A stretch of DNA of 64,000 nt from Abelmoschus esculentus (Eukaryota; Streptophyta; Magnoliopsida; Malvales; Malvaceae), in the NCBI GenBank assembly GCA_035048815.1, contig JAUCBN010000034.1, forward strand, positions 9,836,737 through 9,900,736, in the 5' to 3' direction. Both the position numbers and the translations under genes were made by a program. The notes beneath the pieces were generated by a model that ran no database searches, had not been told where the DNA came from, and saw only the letters and a list, made by a program, of their open reading frames with translations. Below are positions 47,401 through 59,842 of this stretch, in pieces; positions within the stretch are counted from its first letter, which is position 1; each line of letters starts with the position of its first letter.

Positions 47401-49762
47401 TACCTGGTTGCTTTAATATGCTCCGACAACACCTTATGTTGGATACCAGTAAGGCTAGCTCTTTCAAATGGTTTAGAAATTGTATCAATTTTAAATGTTG
47501 TGAAGGTACTTAAGTTGCATTGTGGTCGTGTTTGTGCTATATTGGTCTAAAGTTAAAACTTGATTGTGATTTTTCTAACTTGATTTGGAGTTATTTTTAA
47601 CATTTGCATACTTTGTGACATGTTTGTTCGTTTTTTCTAAATTTTTGATTATGTTGTAGGGGTTCACAGGAGCAACAAGCTCAGCCTCGTCCACAAGAGG
47701 ATTCTTCACATTCCTGGTATCCTCCTCCTGGTGTTAGCTCCCCTAACACTTCCCGGCCTTCGACACCAAGTACCAGTGCTTCTAACAACTTCAGCGTACA
47801 TAGGCCTGCAGAAAGACCACATTCCCCCTCACAAGTTTCACCCTCTGAAGCTGCAGGAATCATTGCTCTTTTAAGGGACAAAAGGTGAGATGTCTGATTA
47901 TTACACTTCACGTTGCTAGTTGCTATTGGCTAGGAAGTCTCTATTTCCTTTTATGAAAGAAATTTTGATTCTAATTCCTTCATTCTATTTCTTTGGCGTA
48001 CTAATGATCTATTGTGCCCTGTTTTTTATTGTCATTTTATTGTTCCTATTTTATTATTTCTTAACTTCTTAAATGTTTGGATGTTACTCAATGAAAAGTT
48101 GTTTTTCTTAAGAATGCAACTTGCAGCTGCTAATGATTTCCTTATTTTCTTAGTGTTGATGAATTACGGAAGCTTTTGTCTGACAAGGATGCATACAATC
48201 ATTTCCTACTATCAGTTGATCAAGTTAAAATTCAAAACAATGTGAGTAGTAAAACTGCCCTATTTTTTTCATTTCACATTGTCAAATGATCCATGCAATT
48301 TTTGGCACCTTTCGTTATGCTCTTGGATTGTAGATTTCTCCCCTGGTCCCAACATCTTATTGTTTGGCTTTAGTCCATATTATAAACAAGGGTTTTGGTT
48401 AACTAGCGGGTTTGATGAGATTAATGGTCTATTGCTAATCAGAAAATCAGAACATTTATGGAACGGTTGGTACATAATTATTATCATAAGGAAAAGGCTT
48501 AATTATTACATGAGTTTTAAAATACTTGTTGAAAGATCTGTGCATGCTGTCCTGTGCTGACTAAAGATCTAGGAAGAACTGGCACGACATTCATATGCTG
48601 TTTCAAGTACCCGAAACGTTTTAGGGACTGAGACGGGGACGGTTGGAAAAAGTACCCAACGTCTCAAGTTGATAGGGTACGGATGAAAGCGATTTGTTGA
48701 TAGGACATCGAAATCTCAACTCTAAATACCAAGCCAAAGATGTCTTCCTGGTTATGTTGGTCTTGGAGGTAGTTGTCTTTTAAAATAATTAATTAGGATG
48801 AATCCATGGTAGCCAGCCTGTCATTTCTGTTAGTTAACCCTTGTTTCATCCGTTTGAGTGTGCTCGCCCCAGCCCCCAAATTCTAGCACAAAGCATTGCT
48901 AATCAGCTAACTTTCTCGGTGTTCGTTTTTCATTTGTTTTGTGCATAATGTTCTAGACCTTTGTTGGTTTCATGATGTGATTGCTCTTTTAGCTATCTGT
49001 TGTTTAGGAATCCTATTGGGTCAACCTGCACGTGTATGCAGTGAGAAAACATTGTTTGTCATTACCATGTATTTATCATTTCTTTCACTTACTCCATGTT
49101 TATAACTTTTACCAGATAAGAGATGAACTGCGGAAGGAGACTTTGCAGCTTGCTAGTGAGTTCTATCAATATATATGATAATCATTATAAAATAAAATTT
49201 GCTTCAGCAGACATAATGCTAATTTTTGTAATCTTAATAAACAGGAAACAATTTGGATAAAGAACCACAAATGATGGAGCTAAGAAACCAGGTGAGATAT
49301 CTAGCACATCTTGTATTAGTTTTTGTTGTTGATGAATATTATTCGATATGTATTGTAAAAGCTTTTGTTCCCTTTATGACAACAGTGCAGAATTATCCGA
49401 ACAACAGAACTCGCTGCAGCTCTGGAGAAACTAAACGATCTTGAGAGGCAGAAAGAAGAAATCATAAAGTTCTACTCCCCTGCATCATTTATCAACCGGC
49501 TTCAAGGTAAACATTGCTGATAATATACTTCAAAAGCTTTGGCTTAGGCTTGGAATCATCCATAATAGAATAAGAATGTTCCGGTGTCCTCTTTGTAGAT
49601 GCAATGAATGAGACTGATAAGGAATCAGATATGGTGCACAGGCAGCTCCTTGAGAAGGAGATAGATATCGGGACTTTTGTGCAGAAGTACAAGAAGCTCA
49701 GAACCAGTTACCACCGCCGTGCTCTAACCCACCTTGCAGCTAAATCGTCTCCTATTGCATGA
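44407..49762 (+). CDS. VPS37: VPS37, ESCRT-I subunit (vacuolar protein sorting 37)
   Basis: Seven exons: 44407-44420, 47660-47884, 48154-48241, 49116-49155, 49245-49291, 49386-49506 and 49599-49762. All introns are GT-AG. They join in frame to 232 residues, close to plant VPS37-1 in length. The start MFRFWGSQEQQ matches the plant family. Residues ~10-70 are Ser/Pro-rich and disordered; from ~72 the Mod(r) domain follows (AAGIIALLRDKSVDELRKLL, KETLQLARNNLDKEP, RTTELAAALEKLNDLERQKEE, FVQKYKKLRTSYHRRALTHL), largely helical coiled coil. VPS37 pairs with VPS23 and VPS28 in ESCRT-I, which sorts ubiquitinated membrane proteins into multivesicular bodies. The 14-nt first exon is separated by a 3.2 kb copia-filled intron. 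The gene looks intact and is probably housekeeping. Confidence 0.95.
44964..45480 (-). pseudogene. Copia 3' end, inverted arm in VPS37 intron 1
   Basis: On the minus strand this reads the end of a copia reverse transcriptase (SYQRLIKKLIYFSLTRPKIAY, 45397-45143), then untranslated DNA and LTR sequence ending near AGAGAGAATTTT (44964). It is the inverted, diverged copy of 46750-47275 and lies antisense to VPS37. Confidence 0.75.
45481..47275 (+). pseudogene. Ty1/copia reverse transcriptase relic in VPS37 intron 1
   Basis: From about 46040 the frame-shifted reading gives EEKIKALEKNNTWSLTNLPK, MRVVGCKWVF, YKATLVS, KLNKSLYGLKQS, then LLIVYVDDIIATGD (46590-46622) with the catalytic YVDD motif, and FQRLVGKIIFLSLTRPDLAY, AVSIVSQHM (46771-46980). 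Upstream, 45520-45900 is the linker between integrase and reverse transcriptase. LTR-like sequence follows to 47275. Several stops and frameshifts are present, so it is not functional. It lies in the sense orientation of the host gene. Confidence 0.8.
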
Positions 49763-49996
49763 TCAAAACAGGTGGAGATGGTTATTGGTTTGGTACCCTA
49801 ATGTGTGAGAGAGCTTGTCTGTTCTTGGTATGCTGGAAATCCCAAACTAGAAATGTGAACTAAACCTTGTGGTCTATTTTGTTTGATTTTTAATTTTTCT
49901 CTGCATTGTTTCTATTTCTATTCAGAGAAATTGGGAAGTGAAAAAAATGTGTTTTTCACGTGTGTATATTCATATGCGTGTGTATTGTCATAATAT

Positions 49997-50002
49997 AATA
50001 AA
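49997..50002 (+). terminator. Poly(A) signal of VPS37
   Basis: AATAAA lies 235 bp downstream of the stop codon in an AT-rich 3' UTR with T-rich elements upstream. Confidence 0.6.
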
Positions 50003-50649
50003 AGACAGATATCAAAGGGATCGTCTAAAGAAGAGAATGCTCCAAGTCTAACGACTAAAGACATTTATATTGTTTTATCTAATGATATTTCTTTTCTAAA
50101 AATAAAAAAAATGATTTTAGATTTGAAAAATAAAGTTGCCACCGATAACTTGAATTAAGTAGATCGAACAAAGAAATAATTAAAGAATTTTACTTGTGGT
50201 TATAAATCTAATTGTACGAAGAATAATCAAAATCTATAACTATTATTTTTAATATCATACCATATATTATACATATAATGATATCTAAAAACTTTATTTA
50301 TACATAAAAAAAATCATATTATATAATAAAATAATATATATACATAACATGTAGTGACTGTAACGAAAAGAAAAAAATATGTATATATATAAATTATAGG
50401 GTAAATATATGGAATAAATATAATATAATTACAATTTATAATCATAATGCTAATAAATTTATACATATATTGAGACTTTTCTTATATAATAAGAATATTA
50501 TAATATAATATAATAATTATATAATAAATATAATAATAATATCAATTAAAAATAATAAACATAAGAGGAAAATAAAAACTAAAATGCTTGGAAATGTAAA
50601 CCCAAGGATACAAAGGATATCAGAAAAGTAGAGATTGAAAAGGTGATTT

Positions 50650-52573
50650 TCCTATCCATTTAAAACGCGCAGATCCTCTAGACAGGTTGAGTTGTATATG
50701 CGGGTTAGGTTCAAAACGGTGTCGTTTTGATTGAGAATCTACCTTCTCAAAACGACATCGTATAAGGTCTTTTTAAATACTCATGCAGTGGGGTTCACAT
50801 GTGATCTGGACTGTGAGAGGCCACGATGGGGCACATACAAGACACGATAGTCGAAAAGTCGGCGCGTGACTTGCACACGCTAAGAAGAGGCCAAAGGTCG
50901 GTGGCCGACTGTTAAAGGGGAAGGGAAAGTTAGGTTACATTAAAGTTTTTTTTTTCTTGTAATCACTTATTTTTTTATCGAATTTTAATATTTTTAATAT
51001 TATTATAGTAATAATATTATTAATATAAAAAAGGGAAAAATGGTAAAAAATTAAAATGAAAATAAAAATAGAAAATATGGGGAAAAATAATAAAAATGTC
51101 ATAAAATTTACTTGGCCTTAAGATACACATGTCACCCACCCCATGCCTCAATTGCCTATAAATAGGCATTCATTTGTCATTTGCCAAGGAAGAGGAGCCG
51201 GTGAAGGCAGGCTAAATAAGGGAGCTCGTCTCCCGGATTTTTATCGCCCTGATCCTGACTTTATTTAGTAATCTCTAAATTTGATCCCGAAGTTATTCAA
51301 ATTAAAATATCAATTTATCGCTTTGCCCCATCTTGATATGTTATTTCTTAAACTCGACTCTATCCCAACCCGATCCAAAAAATTAAAAAAATCTTCGTTA
51401 ACGATAAAAGTTAGATTCAATCAATCCTTCATCACAATCATAAATTATGGTTTTAAAGTAACTTTAAATCTATGTAAAAAAAATAAAATAAAATACAATT
51501 TAAATTATTTACATGTTAAATTACATATTTAAAAGAAAAAAACTTGAATCATCGACTGACATAATCTAATATATTAAAACTTGAACAACATCTAATAATT
51601 TTTTATCATAAGAACAAACCTTAAAAGTATAAAAATTACTTAAAACCCATAAAAGTGTTTATATAGTGATATTTTTTTATAAATATAATAAAATATATAA
51701 AAATATATCGGGGCGGGACGGGATGGAGAATTTAAAGCTAATACTCAAACCCAATCCAACTTAATGATTTCTAAGTTTCGCCATGTCTCGATCCCCGAAA
51801 TTTAAAGAGAAAAACCCAACTGGATCAGGGATGTGTATTTTTGCCATCCATAGGTCCTACCTTGTTCAATTAGGGTCATATTTTGGATCCTATCAAGTTA
51901 TTATTTTGATGGGGTCATGGTAGATTTTGGTGAGGATCATTCGGGGTTAGTCGTTCAAATTCTTTGGTATATTTTTCTTTTTTTTATTTAGGTTGTATTT
52001 TGTATGATTTTAATGAAATATTGTTTATTTAGTTAGTATGTTCTAATTTATGTTTTATTTTTGTTTTAAATTTATATTTTTAGATTAGTATTAATTATAT
52101 TTTAGGTTAATATTTTATGTTTTATATTATGTATTTTTTAAATTTATGTTTTAGATTAGTATTTGTGTATGTTTTAATTTATATTTTAGATTAGTATTTA
52201 TTTATTTAATTATTTATCGTATTGTATTTGATTTATTTTTAATTAAAAATTGCATAATAACTATTTAAGTTTTGCAATGCGGGCCCCTAAATTCGGTCGT
52301 AAGTGAGGCCAACTCCAATGTAGTGGTGGTTCGGACGCTTACCTTCGGGTCTAGGTGTTTTAAAATAAATGCACACATTCAAATAAATTTTAATTCGATC
52401 ACTTTAGCCTGGAAAATTTAATATAATTAAAGCAATAATTAAATAAAGTACTAATTTTTGGATGGTGCGGGGTGCTAATCTTTTCTCATCTGTAATCGAC
52501 TCTCGAACCCCAATTTTTCCAAATCTTTGTTTTTACGATGTCCGGTCTACCTAATCGACCGATGGCGACTCCA
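50650..52573 (+). repeat. Tat/Ogre-like LTR with primer binding site
   Basis: A TATA box (CTATAAATAGG) lies at 51156-51166. The right part (52262-52560) contains GGTGCGGGGTGCTAATC and ends before GATGGCGACTCC (52561-52572), resembling the GGTGGCGACTCC site that follows 5' LTRs of Tat/Ogre-type gypsy elements. At 51230-51860 sequences rich in GATCC/GGGACGGGATGG, with GGATCAGGGATGTG near the end, may be an inserted DNA transposon. The left LTR boundary is uncertain, and no coding region follows before about 52740. Confidence 0.45.
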
Positions 52574-53059
52574 ATCTTACAAAACACATTTTTAAAACAA
52601 AAAAGCTCACGTGGAAGACATTAATTTTCAAATCGAACTTAAAATATTTTTCAAACACTAAAAATAATATTTTAACGAGATGCATTTTTTTAAATCGTTA
52701 CAATTACAATGGGAATTTAGGGTTTATTATTTTTTCTAGGTCATTGTTGGGTTTGCATTTAGGTGTTTGGTGGGCTACTAGGTTTTTTAATTGGGTCTGT
52801 GTATGAGTTATAATTGGGTTAAGGATTTTATTTAAAATGAATGACTAGAATTCTCTCTTTGCTCATTGTTGTGTAATAATGAAGCAAAGACAAAAGGGAA
52901 CTCATTTTATATGGAATGGTTGTGGTTCTTCTTTTGTCACTGCTTCTTCTGGATTCTGACTTGATTTATTTCACCGTTCTTGTTAGTAAAATCTTCCAAA
53001 TGAATTATTTGTTTGGGAACCAAAAGCTGGGGCTGATCCGTTGGAGGAATCAAAATAAG

Positions 53060-53490
53060 TTCAGCTTGCTATGACAACGATGATGTTCAAATACTTGAAT
53101 AAAATTTAACCTAGCTACAACACTGATGAAGAGGCAAAGTTTGTAAAACTTGATCCAGCGGCGATACTAACGAAGAGGTAAGATCAAATGATGAAGGATC
53201 TAATGTTTGATCTAGATACAATACTGATGAAAAAGCAAGATCAAAGAGGAAAGATTTTGATATTTGATCTATCCGTAACATTGATGAAGAGACATAATCT
53301 AAATTTTTTTTCTTTTCTATATTCCCTCTTTTTTTTCTTTTTTTTAACTTACATGTAAAAAGAGAGATTTGGTATAGTTGCGCCATCAATGGTTATATGA
53401 GACCGGTTAAAAATGTGATGCATTATGCCATCAAAGACGGAGCAAGATCTTGTTAGATTTGGTCCAGCTATAACACTAACGTGGCAAAGG
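53060..53490. repeat. Degenerate 44-58 bp tandem repeat
   Basis: A unit with core CAACACTGATGAAGAGGCAA recurs in variants at about 53071, 53117, 53161, 53217, 53275 and 53467, usually next to TTTGATC(T/C)AG. It lies just before the primer binding site of element 2, where its 5' LTR should be, but does not match LTR families A or B. Confidence 0.6.
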
Positions 53491-53538
53491 TGTACGTTTC
53501 ATCATTAAGGTGTAGAACTTCCTACTTGCACCAAGTTT

Positions 53539-53556
53539 TGGCACCGTTGTCGGGGA
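53539..53556 (+). other. Primer binding site of element 2, tRNA-Asp type
   Basis: TGGCACCGTTGTCGGGGA has two mismatches to the canonical tRNA-Asp site. The preceding TTGCACCA is the presumed LTR end. Confidence 0.8.
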
Positions 53557-53741
53557 TTGGCGTTCCAACCTTCCAGCATATCAATCTTGCACCTTATTTA
53601 TTTTATTTTTTATTTTTATTTTCAATTTAATCTGGGTTGTCCCATTATATGACCAGGTTAAAACCATTTTCTAAAGAATATCATTTTGACCCAAAAATCG
53701 AGCATACAACATGAAATTTTTGACAAAGTATAAAAGCAGCG

Positions 53742-54668
53742 GTGAATCCCGCACCTAGCCAGCAAGGGAACAAAGCTGGCATGAATGTTGTCGCGATAGG
53801 CAATATGATAGCATATAATGTAGTCGATCCAGCAGATCTTCGAACACCAGAATGTGTGAGAACTATTCGCGATTATCTTGGAGAAGATCTGGATGGGCTG
53901 ACACCTGCCGTGGTCATGCTAAACATTGACGATGAACATTTTGAACTTAAACCGATATTGTTTAATATGATTAATACCCTTGGGAAATTCGGAGGATCAG
54001 TTAACAAGGATGCTCTGCAGCACCTTAAGTCCTTTCTAGAAATTTGTAATTCTTTCAAGCTACAGGAGTATCCGCTGATGTTCTTAAGCTCAAGTTGTTT
54101 CCCTATTCAATGAGGAATAAGGTAAAATCATGGTTAAACAATTTAGCTAAAACTTGACGGATAAACTTAGGAACGATATAACATCGTTCAGGCAAGAGGA
54201 AAACGAATCTATGCATGAGGCAAGAGAAAGATATTGAGAACTCTATCATAAATGTCCAATGCATGGATTTCCCAAGTGGAACTCAAGTATCAATCTTTTA
54301 TAATGCAGTGAATACACCAACAAGAATGATGCTTGATGCTTCGGCCACAATACTCTTCTAGACCGACCACCGCATGAAAGTTTGGAAATTTTGGATCAAC
54401 CCGCCAAAAATGATTATCAGTACCCCACAAAAAGGAGAGGAATAACTAGGCGAGGAGTGATAAAGCTAGACTCTTCAGATTCAATATTGGCCCAACTATC
54501 AGCGTTGACAAACATGGTCAAGGATCTACAAAATCCCAACAACATTCAAGAAGTTAAGGTAATTGTCCCCTTCTGTGAATTATATGCCGAAAACCATGAC
54601 TCAAGTGAGTGCCCTCAAAATCTAGAATCCAAATTTTATGTTGGAAATTTCAATCAAAACAAAATATC
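53742..54668 (+). pseudogene. Element 2 gag, 5' part
   Basis: The frame (VNPAPSQQGNKAGMNV...) has no clear ATG; GTG stands at the expected position. The Gag core is intact: FELKPILFNMINTLGKFGGS, DALQHLKSFLEICNSF, then after a frameshift KLFPYSMRNKVKSWLNNL, LRNDITSFRQEENESMHEA and a second open stretch (54382-54668). A Cys/His knuckle, CELYAENHDSSEC, has the second cysteine replaced by tyrosine. It retains the middle part missing from element 1. Gag is then split by the LTR at 54669. Confidence 0.85.
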
Positions 54669-55897
54669 TGATAAGTGCTCAACACACTATCACTTTTTAC
54701 TCCTTTTATGGGCATTAATCACCAAATATACACCCACTCGGACCAATGCATGTGCTTAATGTGATATATTTAGAAGTTATGCTCATATAGATAATATTTA
54801 CAGAAAAAGGCACGTTTTACTGCGTTTTCATATCTGTGCAGGAGAACCAGTGTCGCGGCAGCGACAAGGCCAAGGCAGGACCTGATGCCGAGGCAGCAGT
54901 AGAAAGACAGGAAGCAAGACTGTAGGCGATGGAAAGATAAAAATCCAAGGAACGTGTCTGGACTCAAAGCCCATGAATCGGAGCTGGCTAGCACAAGGAA
55001 AAGCCCAAGGCAAGACCACGCGGGAAACCCCTTAGCCGAATCTAAACTTGAAAATATTTTAATTATGTACTTGACTTGTTCCCTACTCCAAGTTGTATTC
55101 TACTTAGGAAAGGTTTGCCCTAGGTCTAGCCTATATAAAGACCTAGCCACCCAATGTATCGAATATAACGGAATACCTAGGGAGAGAGCCGATTTCTATA
55201 CTTGTCTTCTTCCTCTCCATTATGTTCTAAACCTTCTTAGGGATTAGGTGAAGGTTGTCGAGTATATGTGAGAGGAGATTGTACTTTGTCTTTGATTCAA
55301 TGCAATAAAATTATCAAGGTTTTCTTATAATTTGTTATTCCTTGTTCTCGCATTCAAGCTCGGGAGAGGAGAGTGTGAGTAATCCATTTATCTAAGCTCG
55401 AGAGAGTTAGATTCATGAAAGGGGTAAGTACGGTGTTTCAATCGCGAAATACTAACTCGGACTAGGGATAGGTTAAGAGTTTCAGCGGCTAAAAGAAGTG
55501 TGAGATTGGTTGGTGAGTATAATTGGTTCACGCCGGGAGGTATCATCAAGGACTAGTCATCAACAGCACTCTGACTTAGGGATAAGCGGAGTCATTCAAG
55601 GACACTTTGCCGAACTTTGGTAAAGTCTACCCACGAGCAAGGGATTGCCGTGGCGGACAGTATAGTCGCTGCCAAGGCAGTAAACTGCAGTGTTGCCGAG
55701 GCAGTGATATACAATTGCATTGAGCAGAGACAAGTCAATCAAATCCACATTACAACGCAATTGGATCCTATCCCATCTCTCTCTATTATTCCAACTCTTT
55801 ACTTTTTTTTAGTTATTTTAGTTTAGATAAATCAACTCAAATCACTTTTGTTTTTACTTTTTTACAGAACAAGAAAACAAAGAAGACATATTAAGTA
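54669..55897 (+). mobile_element. Truncated family A LTR nested in gag
   Basis: The LTR starts TGATAAGTGCTCAAC, contains TATA (CTATATAAAG, about 55130-55139) and the inverse of the CCCGGCGTGAA block (about 55529), and stops at ACATATTAAGTA (55897). The terminal ~100 bp present in the other copies (through GACACGCAACA) and the second target duplication are absent. Gag resumes at once (TYNPAWRKHPNFSW). Confidence 0.85.
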
Positions 55898-56515
55898 TAC
55901 ATACAATCCAGCATGGAGAAAACATCCAAATTTTTCATGGAGAAAACCAAACAACGCGCTTAATACGCAACAGCAGAATGTGCAACCAATAGGATTTCAA
56001 TAGAATAACAGATCAACCCAACAACAACTACTGCAGTAGGCAATGCCACAACAACAACCTATAGATCTACAAACCCTAGAAAATACTCTAAACATGTCGA
56101 TGGCTCAAATTGGTGCTTATATATCCAATATGGACAAATTCATTCAAAGAACGAATATATTCATGGACAGAACAAAGATGCGCATGCAGAACAACGAAGC
56201 TGATCTAAAAACACTAAAAATCACAGTAGGGAAAATTACACAGCAGATTAGCAACCGACCTATGGGAGGTCTACCAAGCGATACTGAAGTCGCCAAAAAA
56301 AGTTCGCATGAGCAATACAAGGCCATAAAAAACAGAAGCGAATTAAAATTAAAAGACCCTAAGATTCCTGCCAAGTCAGTGGGTTAGAAATCTAAGACAG
56401 TAGATGATAAGGATGTAAACACAAAGATATCTGAGGAGAAAGTACCAACAGAAGTTGATGTTAAGGAAAATGCTGCAACAGATGATGCCGAGGTAACACC
56501 GATTTTAGTATTCTG
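55898..56515 (+). pseudogene. Element 2 gag, 3' part
   Basis: TYNPAWRKHPNFSWRK is followed by a Gln/Asn-rich stretch with a stop, then the conserved helix block (MDKFIQRTNIFMDRTKMR, NNEADLKTLKITVGKITQQI) and GGLPSDTEVAK, ending in an acidic linker. It matches 3070-2855 of element 1. Confidence 0.8.
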
Positions 56516-56574
56516 AAAAGATTGAAGATCTAAGGTTACTACCATCATTCCCATAAAATTTAAAGCAACAAAAA

Positions 56575-57373
56575 TAAGAGTACTAGTTTAAGAATTTTTT
56601 GGACATCCTAAAACAGGTACATATCAATATACCTTTGGTGGAGGCAATTAAACAAATGCCTAATTATGCAAAATTCCTTAAGGATATCATCTCAAAGGGG
56701 ACAAGAATTGGAGAGTTTGAAACTTCCGCTGTAATAGAGGGATGTGTGGCAATGTTGTATAATCGAGCTATAACAAAAAGAAAAGATCACGAAAGTTTTA
56801 TGATAACATGTTCCATAGGGGATCAATACGTTGGTAAGGTATTATGAGACTTAGGTACAAGCATAAATTTGATGCCTAAGTCAATATTCTACAAGCTGGG
56901 CATTGGGCAAGAAAAGCCAACTATGGTAATACTGAAATTGATAGATTGCTCTTACGTGCAACCCGAATGAAAAATTAAAGATATTCTGAAAAGAGTAGAT
57001 AAATTCATATTTTCTGTTGAATTTCTATCTTGGATTATGAAGCAGATGAGAATACCCCAATCATTCTGGGAAGACCATTCTTGGTAACGGTAAGAACATT
57101 GATCGATTGCGAAAAAGGCGAATTGGTTATTCGAGTAAATGACCAACAAGTAAAGATTAATGTGTTCAGAACAATCGGGAATCCAAAGGACACATATGAG
57201 TTTCAATAGATTGAGGCGAAGGACGAATTTGATTTTGATGCAGAAACAAGGTGCTTGGACAATGCCCGCCAAGGCAACAACTGCCTCGGCAACACCGAAC
57301 ATGACCTCAAGAAAGTAGACCCAGAAGATAATGTTTTCTATAAACAAACAAGAAATAAACCATTGGACGAGGA
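56575..57373 (+). pseudogene. Element 2 aspartic protease
   Basis: FLDILKQVHINIPLVEAIKQ leads into the protease. A stop (56848-56850) precedes DLGTSINLMPKSIFYKLGIG, which keeps the catalytic aspartate lost in element 1. Frameshifts follow, then the C-terminal half (PIILGRPFLVTVRTLIDCEK, RVNDQQVKINVF). The reading NKPLDED is interrupted by the LTR at 57374 and resumes as DTTANSS near 59850. Confidence 0.8.
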
Positions 57374-59842
57374 TGTAACATCCCGGTTTTGGGCTTAAGA
57401 GTTATTAAACTCTAAACTAGGATTAGTTTCGGGTTAATTTTAATTAAAGAGATGATTTTTATAAAAGTTCACAATATTTACAAAAACGCCATTAATGAAA
57501 TTTATAAGGGTTTTGAAGAATCAAAACACCCTTTTTCCCATCTTCTTCAAAACTAAGTTAAAAAACTCTCTAAACCCCATTCTTTATTTCTTCATCATCC
57601 AACATCATCCAAGAGCTTTTTCAAAAGATAATTTCATATTTGACTTGTCCTTTTAATTTCTTATCTTTTGATAGTTAAAAATCTTATTTTTATCAAATCT
57701 TGGAGAATCTCTATTTTTCAAGATTTAATGAGAAAAGTAAAGATTTTGTTGAAATTTTGAATGGGATTAGTAAAACAAAGTTTAAGGATGCTTTTGAACT
57801 CTTTAATGAAGTTAAAACAAGTTAGGAAAATGGTTTAATCTTAGTAAACCCGAAACTAGTCTTAGGGTGGATATTTAGAGTTATTGTGGTTGAGTTTTTG
57901 GTTGGATTTTGTTGCAAATAAAGGGCTGGAGGTATATAGAACCTTGGTAGGTGTTTTTAGAATGTTAAATGATGGATTTTGTGTAGTTAAATGAGGTAGA
58001 TGATTGAATACCCGAAGTGGCTGCATTAGACAATTTTTGAAAGTGGAAAATGAGTGTTTTTGGGGTGTTTTAGTGTGGAAATGAAGGGCTGATGGTTATA
58101 GTATATGTGAGTGATGTTTTGGAAATGTTTTGAAGTGTTTTAGGTGTTTAAATTGAAGGATAATGGCTATGCTTTGCTTAAGTACGAAAATGAGAATATT
58201 TGGATGAATTTAGCTTTGAATTGTTGAGAAAATATTGTGGATTTGTGAGCTAATGTAAAACAGTGAATTTGTGGTTGATTATGAGGTTAATACTTTAATT
58301 TTGGTTGATTTGAAGCAGCACATTTGGTTCCGGGTGATTCGAGTGCAATTCCGAAAGGTTCGAGGTTCGATTTAGCTACCGTTAGAGTTGTGTGGTGAGT
58401 GGAAAAATGTTTTGAACTTGGTTTTGGTTCAAGGAAGATTTTGGGAGTTTGGATTAAGCTTGATAAGCTAATCCACACTCAAGAGTAAGATTTTGGGAGT
58501 TTGGATTAAGCTTGATAAGCTTGTTAGATGGTAAAATTTGGAAAGCTTGTTGTGTTTAGTTGTTGTCGATGGCATGTTAATTGTTATGTTGAGTTGTGTT
58601 GATTATCTATTGATTAATGACATGTTAATATGCCATGTGAGATCTTTGTAAGGTAACGGTAAGATGTTGCAGGTTATGCTTGTAAGTGGTAAGACCACTC
58701 GAGTATGGTAAGAAATATAGCCGGGTGGCTATGTAAGACCAGTAAGAGGTGTAATATGTAAGTTTTGTAAGATAATATTATAGTAATGATGTTGACATTC
58801 ATTGAGTCATACCGGATATAATTGGTCGACCAATAGGATGTAAGAATAGTGCACTATGAGACAAAATTCGCATATGTTTTAGATAAATTCGGTCGTGTCA
58901 GATAAAACTCGTATACGTGTAAGATAAATTCGGCCGTGTAAGATAAATTCGTATGCGTGTAAGACGTTTCCGTATATCCATGTATAATAACCGAGTTTGC
59001 CAACATACTTATCTTAATTGCTATGAATATGTGTTTTTATGTTATGTTGTGGACTTTGATTGCTCTCGTAGGTTGTAAGATGCTATGATGTTAGATGCAT
59101 ATAATGATGTTAGTGTTTATTTTCAAATAAAGCTTGAACCCTGCATTGTCGTAGTTACGTTTTTGAGTTCTGCTCACTAAGTATTTATGCTTACACTCTC
59201 GTTTTCCGACAATGCAGATCGTTATCTCGGGAGTTAGCACGGTGCGAGGAAGGTTGTCCAAGCGTGTTGCTCGTTAGCTCAAGTATGATTTAGTTGCAGT
59301 AATGTATTAGCTAGCTTTTGGATGATTTCATGCATGGTTTATATTCGCCATGGTTGCCTTGAGTTAGCATGTTGATTTATGTTTTAAAGTTATGGTTATG
59401 TGGATATTATCTTTGATGTTGTTTGAACTCTTTTATGTATGAATTCTATGTATTGTTGCTTGAGCATGATTCGAATGGATGTGTATGAGTTTCAAGCATG
59501 TGTAACATGATCCTTGAGTTCTATAATGCCTTATGCATGTTAAGTATGCTTGTATGTGGTTGTTGGGTTAGTCCTTAGCTATTTGTGCTTTAAAAATTCA
59601 TCTAGATGCAGGGGATTTCGGTTTTACCTCGTATCGATACGCCAATATCGTTTTGAGCCTTCGGGCTTTCGGCAAGCCCAATAAGTTGGTTTAGAGCCCG
59701 TGTGCAGATACGTTAGTCGTTTGGGCTCGGAAAAGCTTTCTAGGTTTGGTTATTGGAGTCGAGTCTTAGGACTTGACTTCGGTAATCCCCGTGTAGCCAC
59801 CTCGGGTCGGCCTTGCGACTAGGCCGGGTCGAGGGGGTTACA
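57374..59842 (+). mobile_element. Tekay/Del-type solo LTR nested in protease tail
   Basis: The 2469-bp segment starts TGTAACATCCCGG and ends GTCGAGGGGGTTACA. CTCACTAAGTATTTATGC (59173) and the GTATCGATACG palindrome (about 59630) are shared with the LTR at 8179-13155 in opposite orientation. Before it stands GAGGA (57369-57373); the same GAGGA follows only after three extra bases (59846-59850). A 52-bp duplication lies at 58436-58521, and a ~22-bp tandem unit (AGATAAATTCG...GTGTA) at 58860-58975. Confidence 0.75.

Noticed and set aside
47681..47911. 76-aa minus-strand ORF at VPS37 exon 2
   Set aside because: It is antisense to a well-supported exon and has no recognisable family.
54954..55247. 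97-aa plus-strand ORF as a gene
   Set aside because: It lies entirely in the non-coding part of the nested family A LTR, over its TATA region.
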